Shown here: one piece after another, positions 24,276 through 33,038 of the stretch
How the letters are laid out: each line of letters starts with the position of its first letter
How positions within the stretch are numbered: the first letter of the stretch is position 1
Source of the DNA: Stenomitos frigidus_A
GTDB taxonomy: Bacteria; Cyanobacteriota; Cyanobacteriia; Leptolyngbyales; Leptolyngbyaceae
NCBI RefSeq assembly: GCF_963877135.1
Contig: NZ_CAWNSW010000163.1
Location: 1-64,000, forward strand
DNA length: 64,000 nt
Direction of reading: 5' to 3'
Notes under the pieces: generated by a model
What the model was told of the DNA's origin: nothing
Seen by the model: the letters and a program-made list of their open reading frames with translations, nothing else
The model's database searches: none
Translations under genes and position numbers: made by a program

Positions 24276-25382
24276 ATGCAATTTATTGATCAGGCGGACG
24301 TTCAGGTACAGGCAGGTAATGGAGGCGATGGGCTGGTTGCCTTTCGGCGTGAGAAGTACGTGCCTGCTGGTGGCCCGTCAGGTGGCAACGGTGGCCGAGG
24401 CGGTTCCGTCATTTTTCGGTCTGTAGAGAACCTGCAAACGTTGCTCGATTTTCGCTACAACCATCTGTTCAAAGCCGACGATGGGCAGCGAGGCGGGCCA
24501 AATAATCGGACAGGTGCATCCGGGCACGATCGCGTGATTGAGGTTCCCTGCGGCACGATGGTTTACGATGCCGAGAGCGGCGAATTGTTGTGCGATCTGG
24601 TGGAACCAAATCAAATTTTCTGCGTTGCGAAAGGTGGCAAGGGCGGTTTGGGCAACCAGCACTTTCTCAGCAACCGTAACCGCGCACCAGAACGGGCCCT
24701 ACCAGGACTGCCCGGAGAATTTCGCTTGCTGCGGATGGAACTTAAACTGCTGGCAGAAGTGGGCATTATTGGTCTACCCAACGCTGGCAAATCGACATTG
24801 ATTGCGGCGCTATCGTCCGCACGACCGAAAATTGCGGACTATCCCTTTACAACGCTAGTGCCTAACTTGGGCGTCGTTCGTAAACCAACTGGCGACGGTA
24901 CCGTGTTTGCCGACATTCCAGGGCTCATTGAGGGCGCGCATATGGGAACGGGTCTCGGCCATGACTTTTTGCGCCACGTCGAACGGACTCGTCTACTCTT
25001 ACACCTCATTGATGTCACCAGCCCTGATCCGATTGCCGACTACCACACTATTCAACAAGAGCTTGAGGCCTATGGACGGGGACTGACCGATCGACCACAG
25101 TTTCTGGCGCTCAGCAAGCTCGATGCCGTCAGTCAAGATGTTGACGCGGTTAACGACCTTGCGGCTCAGTTGCGTGAAGTGAGCCAGGTGCCCGTCTTTC
25201 AAATTTCTGCCGTTGCCGGTATTGGGTTAGAGCCACTGCTGAACCAGGTCTGGCAATCACTAGACGCATTACAAACAGAGGCGTTAGCCACTGACGCCTC
25301 TCTACAAACGGATGCAAATGAGAACATCAGCTTACCGATTATTGATATCGACTTGATGAATCCGCTTCCTCTCAATCGCTAG
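24276..25382 (+). CDS. obgE: ribosome-associated GTPase ObgE/CgtA
   Basis: A 368-residue Obg GTPase that acts in 50S subunit maturation and stress control. The glycine-rich Obg domain is at residues 1-160 (FIDQADVQVQAGNGGDG, GGPSGGNGGRGGSV). The G domain follows: GLPNAGKST (G1, about 166), DYPFTT (G2), DIPGLIEGAHMG (G3), ALSKLDA (G4) and ISAVAGIG (G5). The last 30 residues are a variable acidic tail; the OCT domain is missing, as in many cyanobacteria. The stop overlaps by 4 bp the end of the convergent serine hydrolase gene. Confidence 0.95.
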   Translation: MQFIDQADVQVQAGNGGDGLVAFRREKYVPAGGPSGGNGGRGGSVIFRSVENLQTLLDFRYNHLFKADDGQRGGPNNRTGASGHDRVIEVPCGTMVYDAESGELLCDLVEPNQIFCVAKGGKGGLGNQHFLSNRNRAPERALPGLPGEFRLLRMELKLLAEVGIIGLPNAGKSTLIAALSSARPKIADYPFTTLVPNLGVVRKPTGDGTVFADIPGLIEGAHMGTGLGHDFLRHVERTRLLLHLIDVTSPDPIADYHTIQQELEAYGRGLTDRPQFLALSKLDAVSQDVDAVNDLAAQLREVSQVPVFQISAVAGIGLEPLLNQVWQSLDALQTEALATDASLQTDANENISLPIIDIDLMNPLPLNR

Positions 25383-27340
25383 CGTGTTGCTGTATCCAAC
25401 GATGGAGACTGAGTGATGGCAGTTTCTGTCGGCATGATCAGAGCGCCTGAATGAGCAGGATCAGTACCAGCTTGAGGGGAGGACTGCCCAGGCGCTAGAG
25501 GTCTTGAGGTCGTCGGACGATTCTGATCGGCAGGGGCACGGTTCAAGTATTGGTAGACTGTGCGCGAAGCCTTCTGTACCAGGTCGTAGGCGCTATCGTC
25601 GTTAAACGATCGCTTAACCAGCACAGTCAAGGCATAGCGCTTACCGCTCGGCATATCAATCAAGCCCACATCACCGATCATGCCGCCAATGTCACCTGTT
25701 TTATGAGCGATCGTGGCGCCTTTGCCCAAGCCCTGAGGCAGTTGGCTCCGGTTTACAGTTCGCTGCATGATGTCTAACACACGATCGCGCGATCGTATCG
25801 AGACAAGCTCCCCCTGGCTGATGCGCGTCATCAAGAGCGCCATATCCCTGGGACTGGTCGTATTCGTGCCGCTTAAGTCAGGCAACAGACTGTTAATCGC
25901 TGTTGATACGAGCCCCCAGGAGCGGAACCGTTGATCCAAAGCCGACATACCTCCCAAACGAGCAATCACCATATTGGTCGCTGTGTTGTCGCTAATGGTA
26001 ATCATTTTAGTAACGGTTTCTAGCGCCGTGAATTGCGTTCCTACTGGCAATCCCTGCATCTCGCCCGAACCGCCCGCCACCAGCTCTTTTCGCATCGTTA
26101 ACAGTTCATCCAGGCGAATTTTGCCTGCATCAACATCCTGAAAAAAGGCAATCAGGATGGGCACTTTGATCGTACTGGCAGCCGCAAAGGAGGCACCACC
26201 ATTAAGATCCAAATAGGCACTGGAATCCAGCTCATACAAAAAGATGCCGGGTGTTAGCTGAGGCATTTTCAAGGCAAGGGCTTGCAAGTCTGCCTTGAGG
26301 ATCGCCAATTCCTGCCCCGTCTTGGGCAACTGCACGGCTGAAGCGTCTAGCGAGGTGCTTTCTATAGAGGGTGTGCCTTGTGCTGTTGCCGCGCCTGGAT
26401 TGGCCTGTGCCATTTCAACCGCTGCCGTTTTTTTAGTCGCTTGTTGGGATGCGCCTGCCGATAAGCGAGAACCAGGATCTACCATCGACAACATTGTGCC
26501 AGCCAAAACGCCAATACCAACGCTCAAAATCAGCATTCGAGCGGCATACAGCCCTGCTGAAAAACTGCGCGATCGCGGACGGGTAGGCTCCTGCTTGTGT
26601 GCTTGTGCACCGGAGAACTTGAAATCAGTTGCTGACGTTCTATCAACACCTGGGCCGTAGCTACGCTTGCTGGTGCCACCTGGACGTGTACGCTGCCGTG
26701 CTTCGCGCTTGAGCGTGAGAGCATTTGCCTGCTCTCGCCCATCCAACTGTGAGCGAGACTGAAACGCTGGGATTGTAGAGGCGCCAGAACTCAAGGGAAA
26801 CGATTGCGAACTCCCAGAGCGATATGACGTCTCCTGTCGAGGGGACACTTTCCCCTTCCGCTTAACCGCATTGGTATTGGCTGCAGAGGTGCTTCCAGAA
26901 AACTGACGCGATCGTCCTAAAACTGCCTGCCGCACCTGCTTGTCAGCCAGCTTTGAGGCTGTTTGCTCACTTGACGATCGCTGAGAACCCTGGTTTAACC
27001 GCTGCAACAGAGCATGGGGTGGGTGAACACTCGTCGCATTCAAGTCTTTTCGTTTTGCCTGCGCAGCTGAGCGGCGAGAGGTTTTCTGACTACCCCGCCC
27101 AAACAATACCTGCCAGAAGGAAAGGCGCTGCCGCCTTGTCTGACGAGAAGCGCTGCCGTTTGGTGCTGCACTAGCATCTCTCATACCAGACGACCGAAAA
27201 TCCGACTGCTGCGAAGCTCGTGGTGATTGCCGATGAGCACTGGAGTCGTCACGTACCATCCGCCCCGAACCAGAGATTCGAGTGGGGTCTAACGAATCAT
27301 TACTGCGTGACCTGCGCGGCAGACCGCCTGATTCTGGCAT
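25379..27340 (-). CDS. membrane-anchored class-A beta-lactamase-like serine hydrolase
   Basis: About 653 residues from the ATG at 27340, which has GGAGTG 8 nt upstream; a GTG at 27385 is also in frame. Residues 1 to about 265 are a disordered, Ser/Arg/Gln-rich basic region. One membrane helix follows (ILSVGIGVLAGTMLSMV, about 270-288), then a Thr/Ala-rich linker and a C-terminal serine-hydrolase domain. That domain has all three motifs: STIK (about 389), SDN (about 450) and KTG (about 547, HKTGDIGG). It belongs to the beta-lactamase/D-Ala peptidase fold and should face the periplasm. The substrate could be peptidoglycan or a beta-lactam; this cannot be decided. Confidence 0.87.
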   Translation of the reverse strand: MPESGGLPRRSRSNDSLDPTRISGSGRMVRDDSSAHRQSPRASQQSDFRSSGMRDASAAPNGSASRQTRRQRLSFWQVLFGRGSQKTSRRSAAQAKRKDLNATSVHPPHALLQRLNQGSQRSSSEQTASKLADKQVRQAVLGRSRQFSGSTSAANTNAVKRKGKVSPRQETSYRSGSSQSFPLSSGASTIPAFQSRSQLDGREQANALTLKREARQRTRPGGTSKRSYGPGVDRTSATDFKFSGAQAHKQEPTRPRSRSFSAGLYAARMLILSVGIGVLAGTMLSMVDPGSRLSAGASQQATKKTAAVEMAQANPGAATAQGTPSIESTSLDASAVQLPKTGQELAILKADLQALALKMPQLTPGIFLYELDSSAYLDLNGGASFAAASTIKVPILIAFFQDVDAGKIRLDELLTMRKELVAGGSGEMQGLPVGTQFTALETVTKMITISDNTATNMVIARLGGMSALDQRFRSWGLVSTAINSLLPDLSGTNTTSPRDMALLMTRISQGELVSIRSRDRVLDIMQRTVNRSQLPQGLGKGATIAHKTGDIGGMIGDVGLIDMPSGKRYALTVLVKRSFNDDSAYDLVQKASRTVYQYLNRAPADQNRPTTSRPLAPGQSSPQAGTDPAHSGALIMPTETAITQSPSLDTATR

Positions 27341-27558
27341 AGCACACTCCGACAAACGCTGAGGATAAAAGAGCAAGACTGACACAACTGTATTCGCACA
27401 TGCCTCAGTAACGGATGACAGGTTGAATCTTCAGTCATCAACGACCAACCGCTTGTGTAAGCCCTTAAAAGATATCAGAATTGTAGACTAACCTTTCACA
27501 AAAAACCGAGCGTTTTCAGCTGTCAGTATAAACCTCCAAACAGTTTCTCAGGTGTGAT

Positions 27559-28443
27559 TCAGCGATCATCCACCAGATCTTGAGTACTTTTAGCCTCAGT
27601 TTTTTTCTGATTGGCTTTTTGGGTTGCCCACGCTACCTGGCTTAAAATGCCACGCAGCATGGCCACTTCCTCGTTGGATGGGAAAGCCCGATTAAACAAA
27701 CGCCGAAACTTTTGCATCCGGCTAGCGGCTGTATGTGCTTGCAGATAGCCGATCGCGAGCAATACTTCTTCCAGTTGCTGGTAGTAGCCTTCTAAAATAT
27801 CGAGAGTGGCGGGGGGGGAGAGTGGCGGGGGGAGAGGAGAGGCGGCCTTAGAAGGATGGTTTAAGTGTTGAGAATGGGCTTCTGAGCTAGCAAGCGCTTG
27901 TTCTTCCCTGGCTTCTGACTCTTGACTTCTGACCTCTGATTCCTGCTCCCTTTCCCACTGGTAAAGCTCATAGCAGCAAATCGCCACCGCTTGCGCCAGG
28001 TTCAAGGCTGGATAAGTAGGGTGAGATGGAATCGCCACAAACCGCTGAGCATAATTCAGCTCTTCATTACTTAACCCTCGATCTTCAGGGCCAAAGATTA
28101 GCGCTCCACGTTCCTGAGGGGCTGCTTCGAGTAGCCAGGGCAGCGCTGTTCGAGGAGGCTCCAACACTGTAGCGACTCTGGGCCGAGCGGTAGTCGCGAT
28201 CGCCCGCTGACAGCCTTGCAATGCCTCTGGTAGTGTCTTAACGACCGTAGCCCCTTCCAGAACATCTGCAGCATGAACGGCCATGAGTCGTGCTTCTTCC
28301 CCTATCTGATCGCAGTGGGGATTAACCAGTACCAGATGATGCAAGCCCATGTTTTTCATGACGCGGGCGATCGCGCCCACATTGAGGGCACCTGCTGGTT
28401 CCACTAGAACAATACGGAGCGTTGCTAATACCGACTCAGTCAT
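27559..28443 (-). CDS. SPOUT RNA methyltransferase, TrmJ/TrmH type
   Basis: A 294-residue 2'-O-methyltransferase. SPOUT-fold landmarks are LVEPAGALNVGAIARVMKNM (motif 1), IFGPEDRGLSNEEL (motif 2) and IPSHPTYPALNLAQAVAICC (motif 3, knot). The layout matches TrmJ, which methylates position 32 of tRNAs. Residues about 166-213 are an unusual low-complexity insertion (SEVRSQESEAREE followed by a proline run), encoded by the same simple repeats that fill intergenic spaces elsewhere in the window. The C-terminal helical domain (LEGYYQQLEEVLLAIGYL) is intact, so the protein is probably functional. Confidence 0.87.
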   Translation of the reverse strand: MTESVLATLRIVLVEPAGALNVGAIARVMKNMGLHHLVLVNPHCDQIGEEARLMAVHAADVLEGATVVKTLPEALQGCQRAIATTARPRVATVLEPPRTALPWLLEAAPQERGALIFGPEDRGLSNEELNYAQRFVAIPSHPTYPALNLAQAVAICCYELYQWEREQESEVRSQESEAREEQALASSEAHSQHLNHPSKAASPLPPPLSPPATLDILEGYYQQLEEVLLAIGYLQAHTAASRMQKFRRLFNRAFPSNEEVAMLRGILSQVAWATQKANQKKTEAKSTQDLVDDR

Positions 28444-28582
28444 GTGTTAGAAGGTAAGAAGTGGGAAAGGAAGAAAGAGACAAGGCGATGTTGCGCTCTC
28501 ACCCATTGCGCTTACACGCTGAACCTGAATTCTACCTCCTGCCTTCTGCCTTCTGACTTCTCTCCCCTCACCTCTTACCAAA

Positions 28583-28735
28583 ATGGGACGCGCCCGCGCC
28601 AAAGCCGACTTGCCAACGAAAATCTGTCCTGTTTGCGATCGCCCCTTCACTTGGCGTAAGAAATGGGAAGCCTGCTGGGATGACGTGAAATACTGTTCAG
28701 AGCGCTGCCGTCGCCGTCGTACTCAGAGTCATTAG
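28583..28735 (+). CDS. small DUF2256 zinc-binding protein
   Basis: A 50-residue basic protein starting MGRARAKADLPTKICPVCDR. The core is CPVC, then PFTWRKKWEACW, then YCSERCRRRR, so four cysteines in CxxC and CxxxC arrangement probably bind one zinc. This is the typical DUF2256 pattern. The gene starts 140 bp after the divergent TrmJ-type gene and has no strong ribosome-binding site. Function is unknown. Confidence 0.85.
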   Translation: MGRARAKADLPTKICPVCDRPFTWRKKWEACWDDVKYCSERCRRRRTQSH

Positions 28736-29020
28736 GGTTCGTTGTAAAACTTTATCGGTAGATCAGAAAAGCGATTAGTTGTTAGTCATTAGCAGTTTGA
28801 CTTTCGCTACTGTTGCTTAATGGTAGGAACCGGATGGGGGGAAAGCGTGTTCCAGTGAGACTGTGTTCAGTTCATCACAGAGCGCAGTCGCCGTTATAGG
28901 ATCTGAATCTGCTGCCTTCAACCATCGTCGGAAGCAAAGGGGCGATCGCTGTGTGATTCAGCTTCCTTTTTCGAACCATCAATCACTAGCAACAACGTCC
29001 ACAGTACAGAGGTTTCAGTC

Positions 29021-29980
29021 ATGTCAGCAGAACGGGTGCAACCCAAACTGATTATTCACGGTGGAGCCGGAAGTTCCTTGAAAGGAAAGGGCGGCGTTGA
29101 GTCAGTACGCAAATCGCTTTATCGCGTCATTGATGAGGTTTACGCCTTGCTGCGATCGGGGGCTACAGCTCAAGCAGCGGTGATTCATGGCTGCCAGATG
29201 CTTGAGGATGATCCCCGCTTTAATGCTGGCACTGGTTCCGTGCTGCAGTCGGATGGGCAGATTCGCATGAGCGCTGCTTTGATGGATGGGGCAAGTCAAC
29301 GCTTCAGTGGTGTCATCAACGTTTCGCGAGTACAGAATCCCATTACCCTGGCGAGGGCGCTGCAAACCTCCCACGATCGCGTTCTGTCTGATCATGGAGC
29401 TGCCGAACTGCTGCGCGAACTAGAATTACCCGCCTATGATCCTCTAACAGAAATTCGCCTACAGGAGTGGATACAAGAACGTCAGGGCAACTTCTCCAGA
29501 GAAATGGCAGGAGTTGTAGCCGAGCGCGAACTGGTTGAGGACACAGCGGGACGCGGCACGATCGGCGTGGTTGTTTTGGACGATCAAGGCTGCATTGCAG
29601 TTGGCACCTCAACAGGTGGCAAAGGTTTTGAACGCATTGGGCGGGTAAGTGACTCTGCCATGCCCGCCGGGAACTACGCCACCGCCCGCGCAGCCGTAAG
29701 CTGCACGGGCATTGGCGAAGACATTATCGATGAATGTTTGGCCGCTCGCATTGTGGTGCGCGTTGACGACGGGCAGCCCCTTGTCAGTGCCTTTGAGCGC
29801 TCGTTTAGAGAAGCCCACCAGCACCAGCGTGATTTGGGCGCGATCGGATTAGATGCGACTGGCGCGATCGCCTGGGGCAAAACCAGCGAAGTCCTTCTCG
29901 CTGCTTATCACGATGGCGAAAAAGTCGGCGATACATTGGAATGGGACGATGGTCTGCTGGTAGGTTGCCTGCCAGGGTAG
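29021..29980 (+). CDS. isoaspartyl peptidase / plant-type L-asparaginase
   Basis: A 319-residue N-terminal-nucleophile hydrolase. It begins PKLIIHGGAGSSLKGKGG and has GTGSVLQSDGQIRMSAALMD. The autocleavage site is in DTAGRGTIGVVVLD, where Thr180 becomes the nucleophile of the beta subunit. GTSTGG and GNYATARAAVSCTGIGED follow. The enzyme removes beta-aspartyl residues from peptides and can hydrolyse asparagine. The start has AGAGG about 8 nt upstream. It is monocistronic. Confidence 0.92.
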   Translation: MSAERVQPKLIIHGGAGSSLKGKGGVESVRKSLYRVIDEVYALLRSGATAQAAVIHGCQMLEDDPRFNAGTGSVLQSDGQIRMSAALMDGASQRFSGVINVSRVQNPITLARALQTSHDRVLSDHGAAELLRELELPAYDPLTEIRLQEWIQERQGNFSREMAGVVAERELVEDTAGRGTIGVVVLDDQGCIAVGTSTGGKGFERIGRVSDSAMPAGNYATARAAVSCTGIGEDIIDECLAARIVVRVDDGQPLVSAFERSFREAHQHQRDLGAIGLDATGAIAWGKTSEVLLAAYHDGEKVGDTLEWDDGLLVGCLPG

Positions 29981-30180
29981 AGTTTTGAGTTGGAAGAGAG
30001 GCATGAGGGATGAAAGCTAAAGGCTAAAGGCTAAAGGCTAAAGGGTTTGAGTTTTGAATTGCCTCCCTATTCCTTTCTGCCCTCTGTCTCCTTCTAACCA
30101 CTAACCACTAACCACTAACCACCCTCCTGCCTCTTGCCTCCTCTCCTACAACTCAAAACTCAAAACTCAAAACTTCTGCT
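29981..30180. repeat. intergenic simple tandem repeats
   Basis: Runs of GCTAAAG (about 30016-30043), ACTAACC (about 30098-30121) and ACTCAAA (about 30150-30173) fill the space between two convergent genes. These are the cyanobacterial type of short tandem repeats. No terminator was identified with confidence. Confidence 0.75.
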
Positions 30181-31101
30181 CTAGTTCCGATGGTTGTTGC
30201 TGTAATGAACCCTCGCCCCTGCCCACTGCAGCTTTTCTCGTAGCGTTTGGTAGTACGAATAGTTCTCTCTCAGGATAATAAACTTTGCCTGACAGTCCGC
30301 AGTGCGAATGTCAACCCGTTGCCCTGGCCAGATTGAAGTTGCCAGCACTCCATCCATCCAGAGTTTAGTGTTCAGCTCATGGTCAGCTAGCGGCCAGATG
30401 CTAACTACAGAACCAGGCGGGAGGATAATCGGTCGGCTGGAAAGACTGAGAGGGCAAATGGGCGTGACTGTAATCGCATCCATACCGGGATGAATGATGG
30501 GGCCGTTTGCCGCGACTGTGTAACAGGTTGATCCAGTTGGCGTTGCCACAATCAACCCATCACCCTGGTACTGATCCACAACCTCACCGTCGATTTCCAT
30601 TTCCAGGATCGACGTGATCATGCGATCGGCAGACGCAGGCTTAATGCACATCTCATTCAGGGCGAGATAGCGATCGCTCACCAACTCTAGATTGGTGCGA
30701 TGACCCTCAAACACACCTGCTTGCAGCATCATGCGCTGTTGTACTGCGAACCGATCTTCCAGCAGACGATCCCACACCTGCTCAGACTGTTCAAAGTCGT
30801 CCAGAGATTCGGTGAGAAAGCCTAGATGACCACCCACATTCACTGCAAGAATCGGAATCTGATCGGCAGCCAGATTACGGGCAGCCGTCAGCGCAGTACC
30901 ATCCCCACCCAATACGATCGCCAGATCGATTGGTTTTGTCACAGAAGCAAGAAAGACAGGATAGGGATTATCCTTCGGACCGCTCGGCCCCATTAAGACG
31001 TGGCATTGACGACTCTCTAGCTGCTTGGCGCACTTTGCAGCCCAGCGTTGGCTCATGATATCGCCAGCTTTATGAGCAATGATGACCTGCTTCAGTTGCA
31101 C
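30181..31101 (-). CDS. nadK: NAD kinase
   Basis: A 306-residue NAD kinase converting NAD to NADP. The GGDGTALTAAR motif (about residues 65-75) gives the catalytic Asp. NVGGHLGFLTE, LALNEMCIKPASADRMI, YQGDGLIVATPTGSTCYTV and PGMDAITVTPICPLSLSSRP are all present. The start codon is GTG at 31101. The N-terminus MQLKQVIIAHKAGD matches the family. Cyanobacteria usually carry two NAD kinases; which one this is was not determined. The ndh operon lies upstream on the same strand, 205 bp away. Confidence 0.93.
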   Translation of the reverse strand: MQLKQVIIAHKAGDIMSQRWAAKCAKQLESRQCHVLMGPSGPKDNPYPVFLASVTKPIDLAIVLGGDGTALTAARNLAADQIPILAVNVGGHLGFLTESLDDFEQSEQVWDRLLEDRFAVQQRMMLQAGVFEGHRTNLELVSDRYLALNEMCIKPASADRMITSILEMEIDGEVVDQYQGDGLIVATPTGSTCYTVAANGPIIHPGMDAITVTPICPLSLSSRPIILPPGSVVSIWPLADHELNTKLWMDGVLATSIWPGQRVDIRTADCQAKFIILRENYSYYQTLREKLQWAGARVHYSNNHRN

Positions 31102-31306
31102 GTTGAATCGTTTTTGGTTGATCGTTATTGGCTTTCAGTCTACTAACAACCAAGGAGATTTCTTGCAAATAAAATACCCATAGGGGCGGTTTGACACCAA
31201 AGCGATCGGCTAGAGGCAAAGACACTGGCAAAACCTGCCCTTTACCAAGCGGCACTTTTTTCTCGGAAATCACTCAAAAACTAGCCACTATCGGCCTTGA
31301 TCAGGG

Positions 31307-31612
31307 TTACCACTTCAGCAGATTGAACTGTTCCATATCCACTGTGTCGCGGTTACGGTAAATTGCAAGCACGATCGCCAAACCAACTGCCGCTTCGGCA
31401 GCCGCGATCGCAATTACAAAGGTCGTAAAGACCTGACCTTTAATATCCTGAGCATCCAAGTAGTTGGAGAATGCCATCAGATTGAGGTTGACTGCATTCA
31501 GCATCAATTCGATCGACATCAATACACGCACCGCATTACGACTCGTGATCAAACCAAAAATGCCGATACAGAACAGTGCGGCTGCCAGAACAAGAAAGTA
31601 TTGAAGCTGCAT
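31307..31612 (-). CDS. ndhE: NAD(P)H-quinone oxidoreductase subunit 4L
   Basis: A 101-residue NuoK-type subunit of the thylakoid NDH-1 membrane arm. Three membrane helices are predicted, with the family segments SRNAVRVLMSIELMLNAVNL and FVIAIAAAEAAVGLAIVLAI. The conserved glutamates in the second and third helices (SIEL, AAEA) are present. The ATG at 31612 is used; a TTG directly before it is in frame. It is the last gene of ndhA-I-G-E, 15 bp after ndhG. Confidence 0.96.
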   Translation of the reverse strand: MQLQYFLVLAAALFCIGIFGLITSRNAVRVLMSIELMLNAVNLNLMAFSNYLDAQDIKGQVFTTFVIAIAAAEAAVGLAIVLAIYRNRDTVDMEQFNLLKW

Positions 31613-31627
31613 CAATGATTACCTCAC

Positions 31628-32272
31628 CTAATTATTCTGATCGGAGGGTGAACGCGCGATCGTCCCTGCTGCCGTACCGGGTCCGACCGCAATCAACTCA
31701 CGCGGACGCTCTGGCAAGGTCAGTGCTGGCTGATGGAGTGGTGCTACCGCATCATCTGGCAATAACTCGCGTCGCGCCAGGATGATCGCCCCAATCAGCG
31801 CCATGAGCAGCAGTACCGATGCTAATTCAAACGGCAGTAGAAAATCAGTAAAGAAATGCTTGCCGATGGTCACGATCGAGCTATTGCCTGCCGCAACCCC
31901 TGTAGAAAACGACCAGGGCGTCGAAATGACCATCACACTCAAAAGCGCAAAGAGCCCCGAGCAGACTAAAGCTGTTGCGCCGCGTCGAATCCAGGCGCGC
32001 GGAACGGCCACAAAGTCTTGTCGCTTGTTCACCAACATGATGGCAAACAGAATCAGTACGTTGACTGCTCCCACATAAATCAGCACTTGCGCTGTTGCTA
32101 CAAAATCAGCATTCAGTAGCAAGTACAGCCCCGCAATGCTGATGAACACTCCACCGAGCAGAAACGCAGAGTACACAATATTGGAAAGCAAAACAACGCC
32201 TAATGCAGCCCCGATCGCCATCAGAGACAGTAGACCAAACGAAACAATCTGAACGCCTTCGGCTAAATTCAC
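31628..32272 (-). CDS. ndhG: NAD(P)H-quinone oxidoreductase subunit 6
   Basis: A 214-residue NuoJ-type membrane subunit of NDH-1, with five membrane helices including NIVYSAFLLGGVFISIAGLY and AQVLIYVGAVNVLILFAIML. It ends in a hydrophilic tail. The start codon is GTG at 32272, supported by a strong ribosome-binding site (AAGGAGA, about 9 nt). It is the third gene of ndhA-I-G-E. Confidence 0.95.
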   Translation of the reverse strand: MNLAEGVQIVSFGLLSLMAIGAALGVVLLSNIVYSAFLLGGVFISIAGLYLLLNADFVATAQVLIYVGAVNVLILFAIMLVNKRQDFVAVPRAWIRRGATALVCSGLFALLSVMVISTPWSFSTGVAAGNSSIVTIGKHFFTDFLLPFELASVLLLMALIGAIILARRELLPDDAVAPLHQPALTLPERPRELIAVGPGTAAGTIARSPSDQNN

Positions 32273-32371
32273 AGTGATCAGTCTCCTTATTTAAAAGCCC
32301 ATCAGCTTTCACCCGTCAGCTCTTAGCCAGGATCATACCAGGGCTAATCACCGACGGTTGATCACTAACTG

Positions 32372-32953
32372 CTATTTCTCCGTCTCGACAATTTCTTCGG
32401 GGCGCAAACCGGCTCGCTGCGAACCTGCTGGCAAGTCATGCGGTTCAAACACGCCTTTTGGCAGATAAGCAAACTCTCTCAACGGCGTCACCATCGGATC
32501 TTCAGTCACCTTGTAGGGCAGGCGACCAAGCGCTACGCTGTCGTAGTTTAGCTCGTGGCGATCGTAGGTCGAAAGCTCGTATTCTTCAGTCATTGACAAG
32601 CAGTTTGTTGGACAATATTCCACGCAGTTGCCGCAGAAAATGCACACTCCAAAATCAATACTGTAGTGATTGAGCTTCTTCTTCTTCGTTTCAGCATTAA
32701 ACTCCCAATCCACAACAGGTAGGTTGATCGGGCAAACCCGGACACAGACTTCGCACGAGATACACTTATCAAACTCAAAGTGAATACGACCCCGAAACCG
32801 TTCCGAAGGAATCAACTTTTCATAGGGATACTGCACGGTGACCGGGCGACGTTGCATATGGTCAAACGTGACTGCAAGCCCCTGACCAATGTACTTTGCT
32901 GCCTGTACTGTCTCTTTGGTGTAGTCACTGACTTGCTTGAGAAACTTCAGCAT
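32372..32953 (-). CDS. ndhI: NAD(P)H-quinone oxidoreductase subunit I (two 4Fe-4S)
   Basis: A 193-residue ferredoxin-like subunit linking the NDH-1 peripheral and membrane arms. Two classical 4Fe-4S motifs, CISCEVCVRVCP and CIFCGNCVEYCPTNCL, lie around residues 63-115. The start at ATG 32953 gives the family N-terminus MLKFLKQVSDYTKETVQAAK; the frame is open 34 codons further upstream without support. It lies 85 bp after ndhA and 99 bp before ndhG. Confidence 0.95.
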   Translation of the reverse strand: MLKFLKQVSDYTKETVQAAKYIGQGLAVTFDHMQRRPVTVQYPYEKLIPSERFRGRIHFEFDKCISCEVCVRVCPINLPVVDWEFNAETKKKKLNHYSIDFGVCIFCGNCVEYCPTNCLSMTEEYELSTYDRHELNYDSVALGRLPYKVTEDPMVTPLREFAYLPKGVFEPHDLPAGSQRAGLRPEEIVETEK

Positions 32954-33038
32954 AAGACTCTTCGGGGAAGGATAAAGGATGAACGATAAAGGAGCAAATA
33001 AGGCATGACTGCAAGCCGTAGCCTTAAGCCTTTCGGCT

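Noticed and set aside
30181..31101. NAD kinase as part of an NAD-based conflict system
   Set aside because: It is about 9 kb from the candidate system and beside housekeeping genes.
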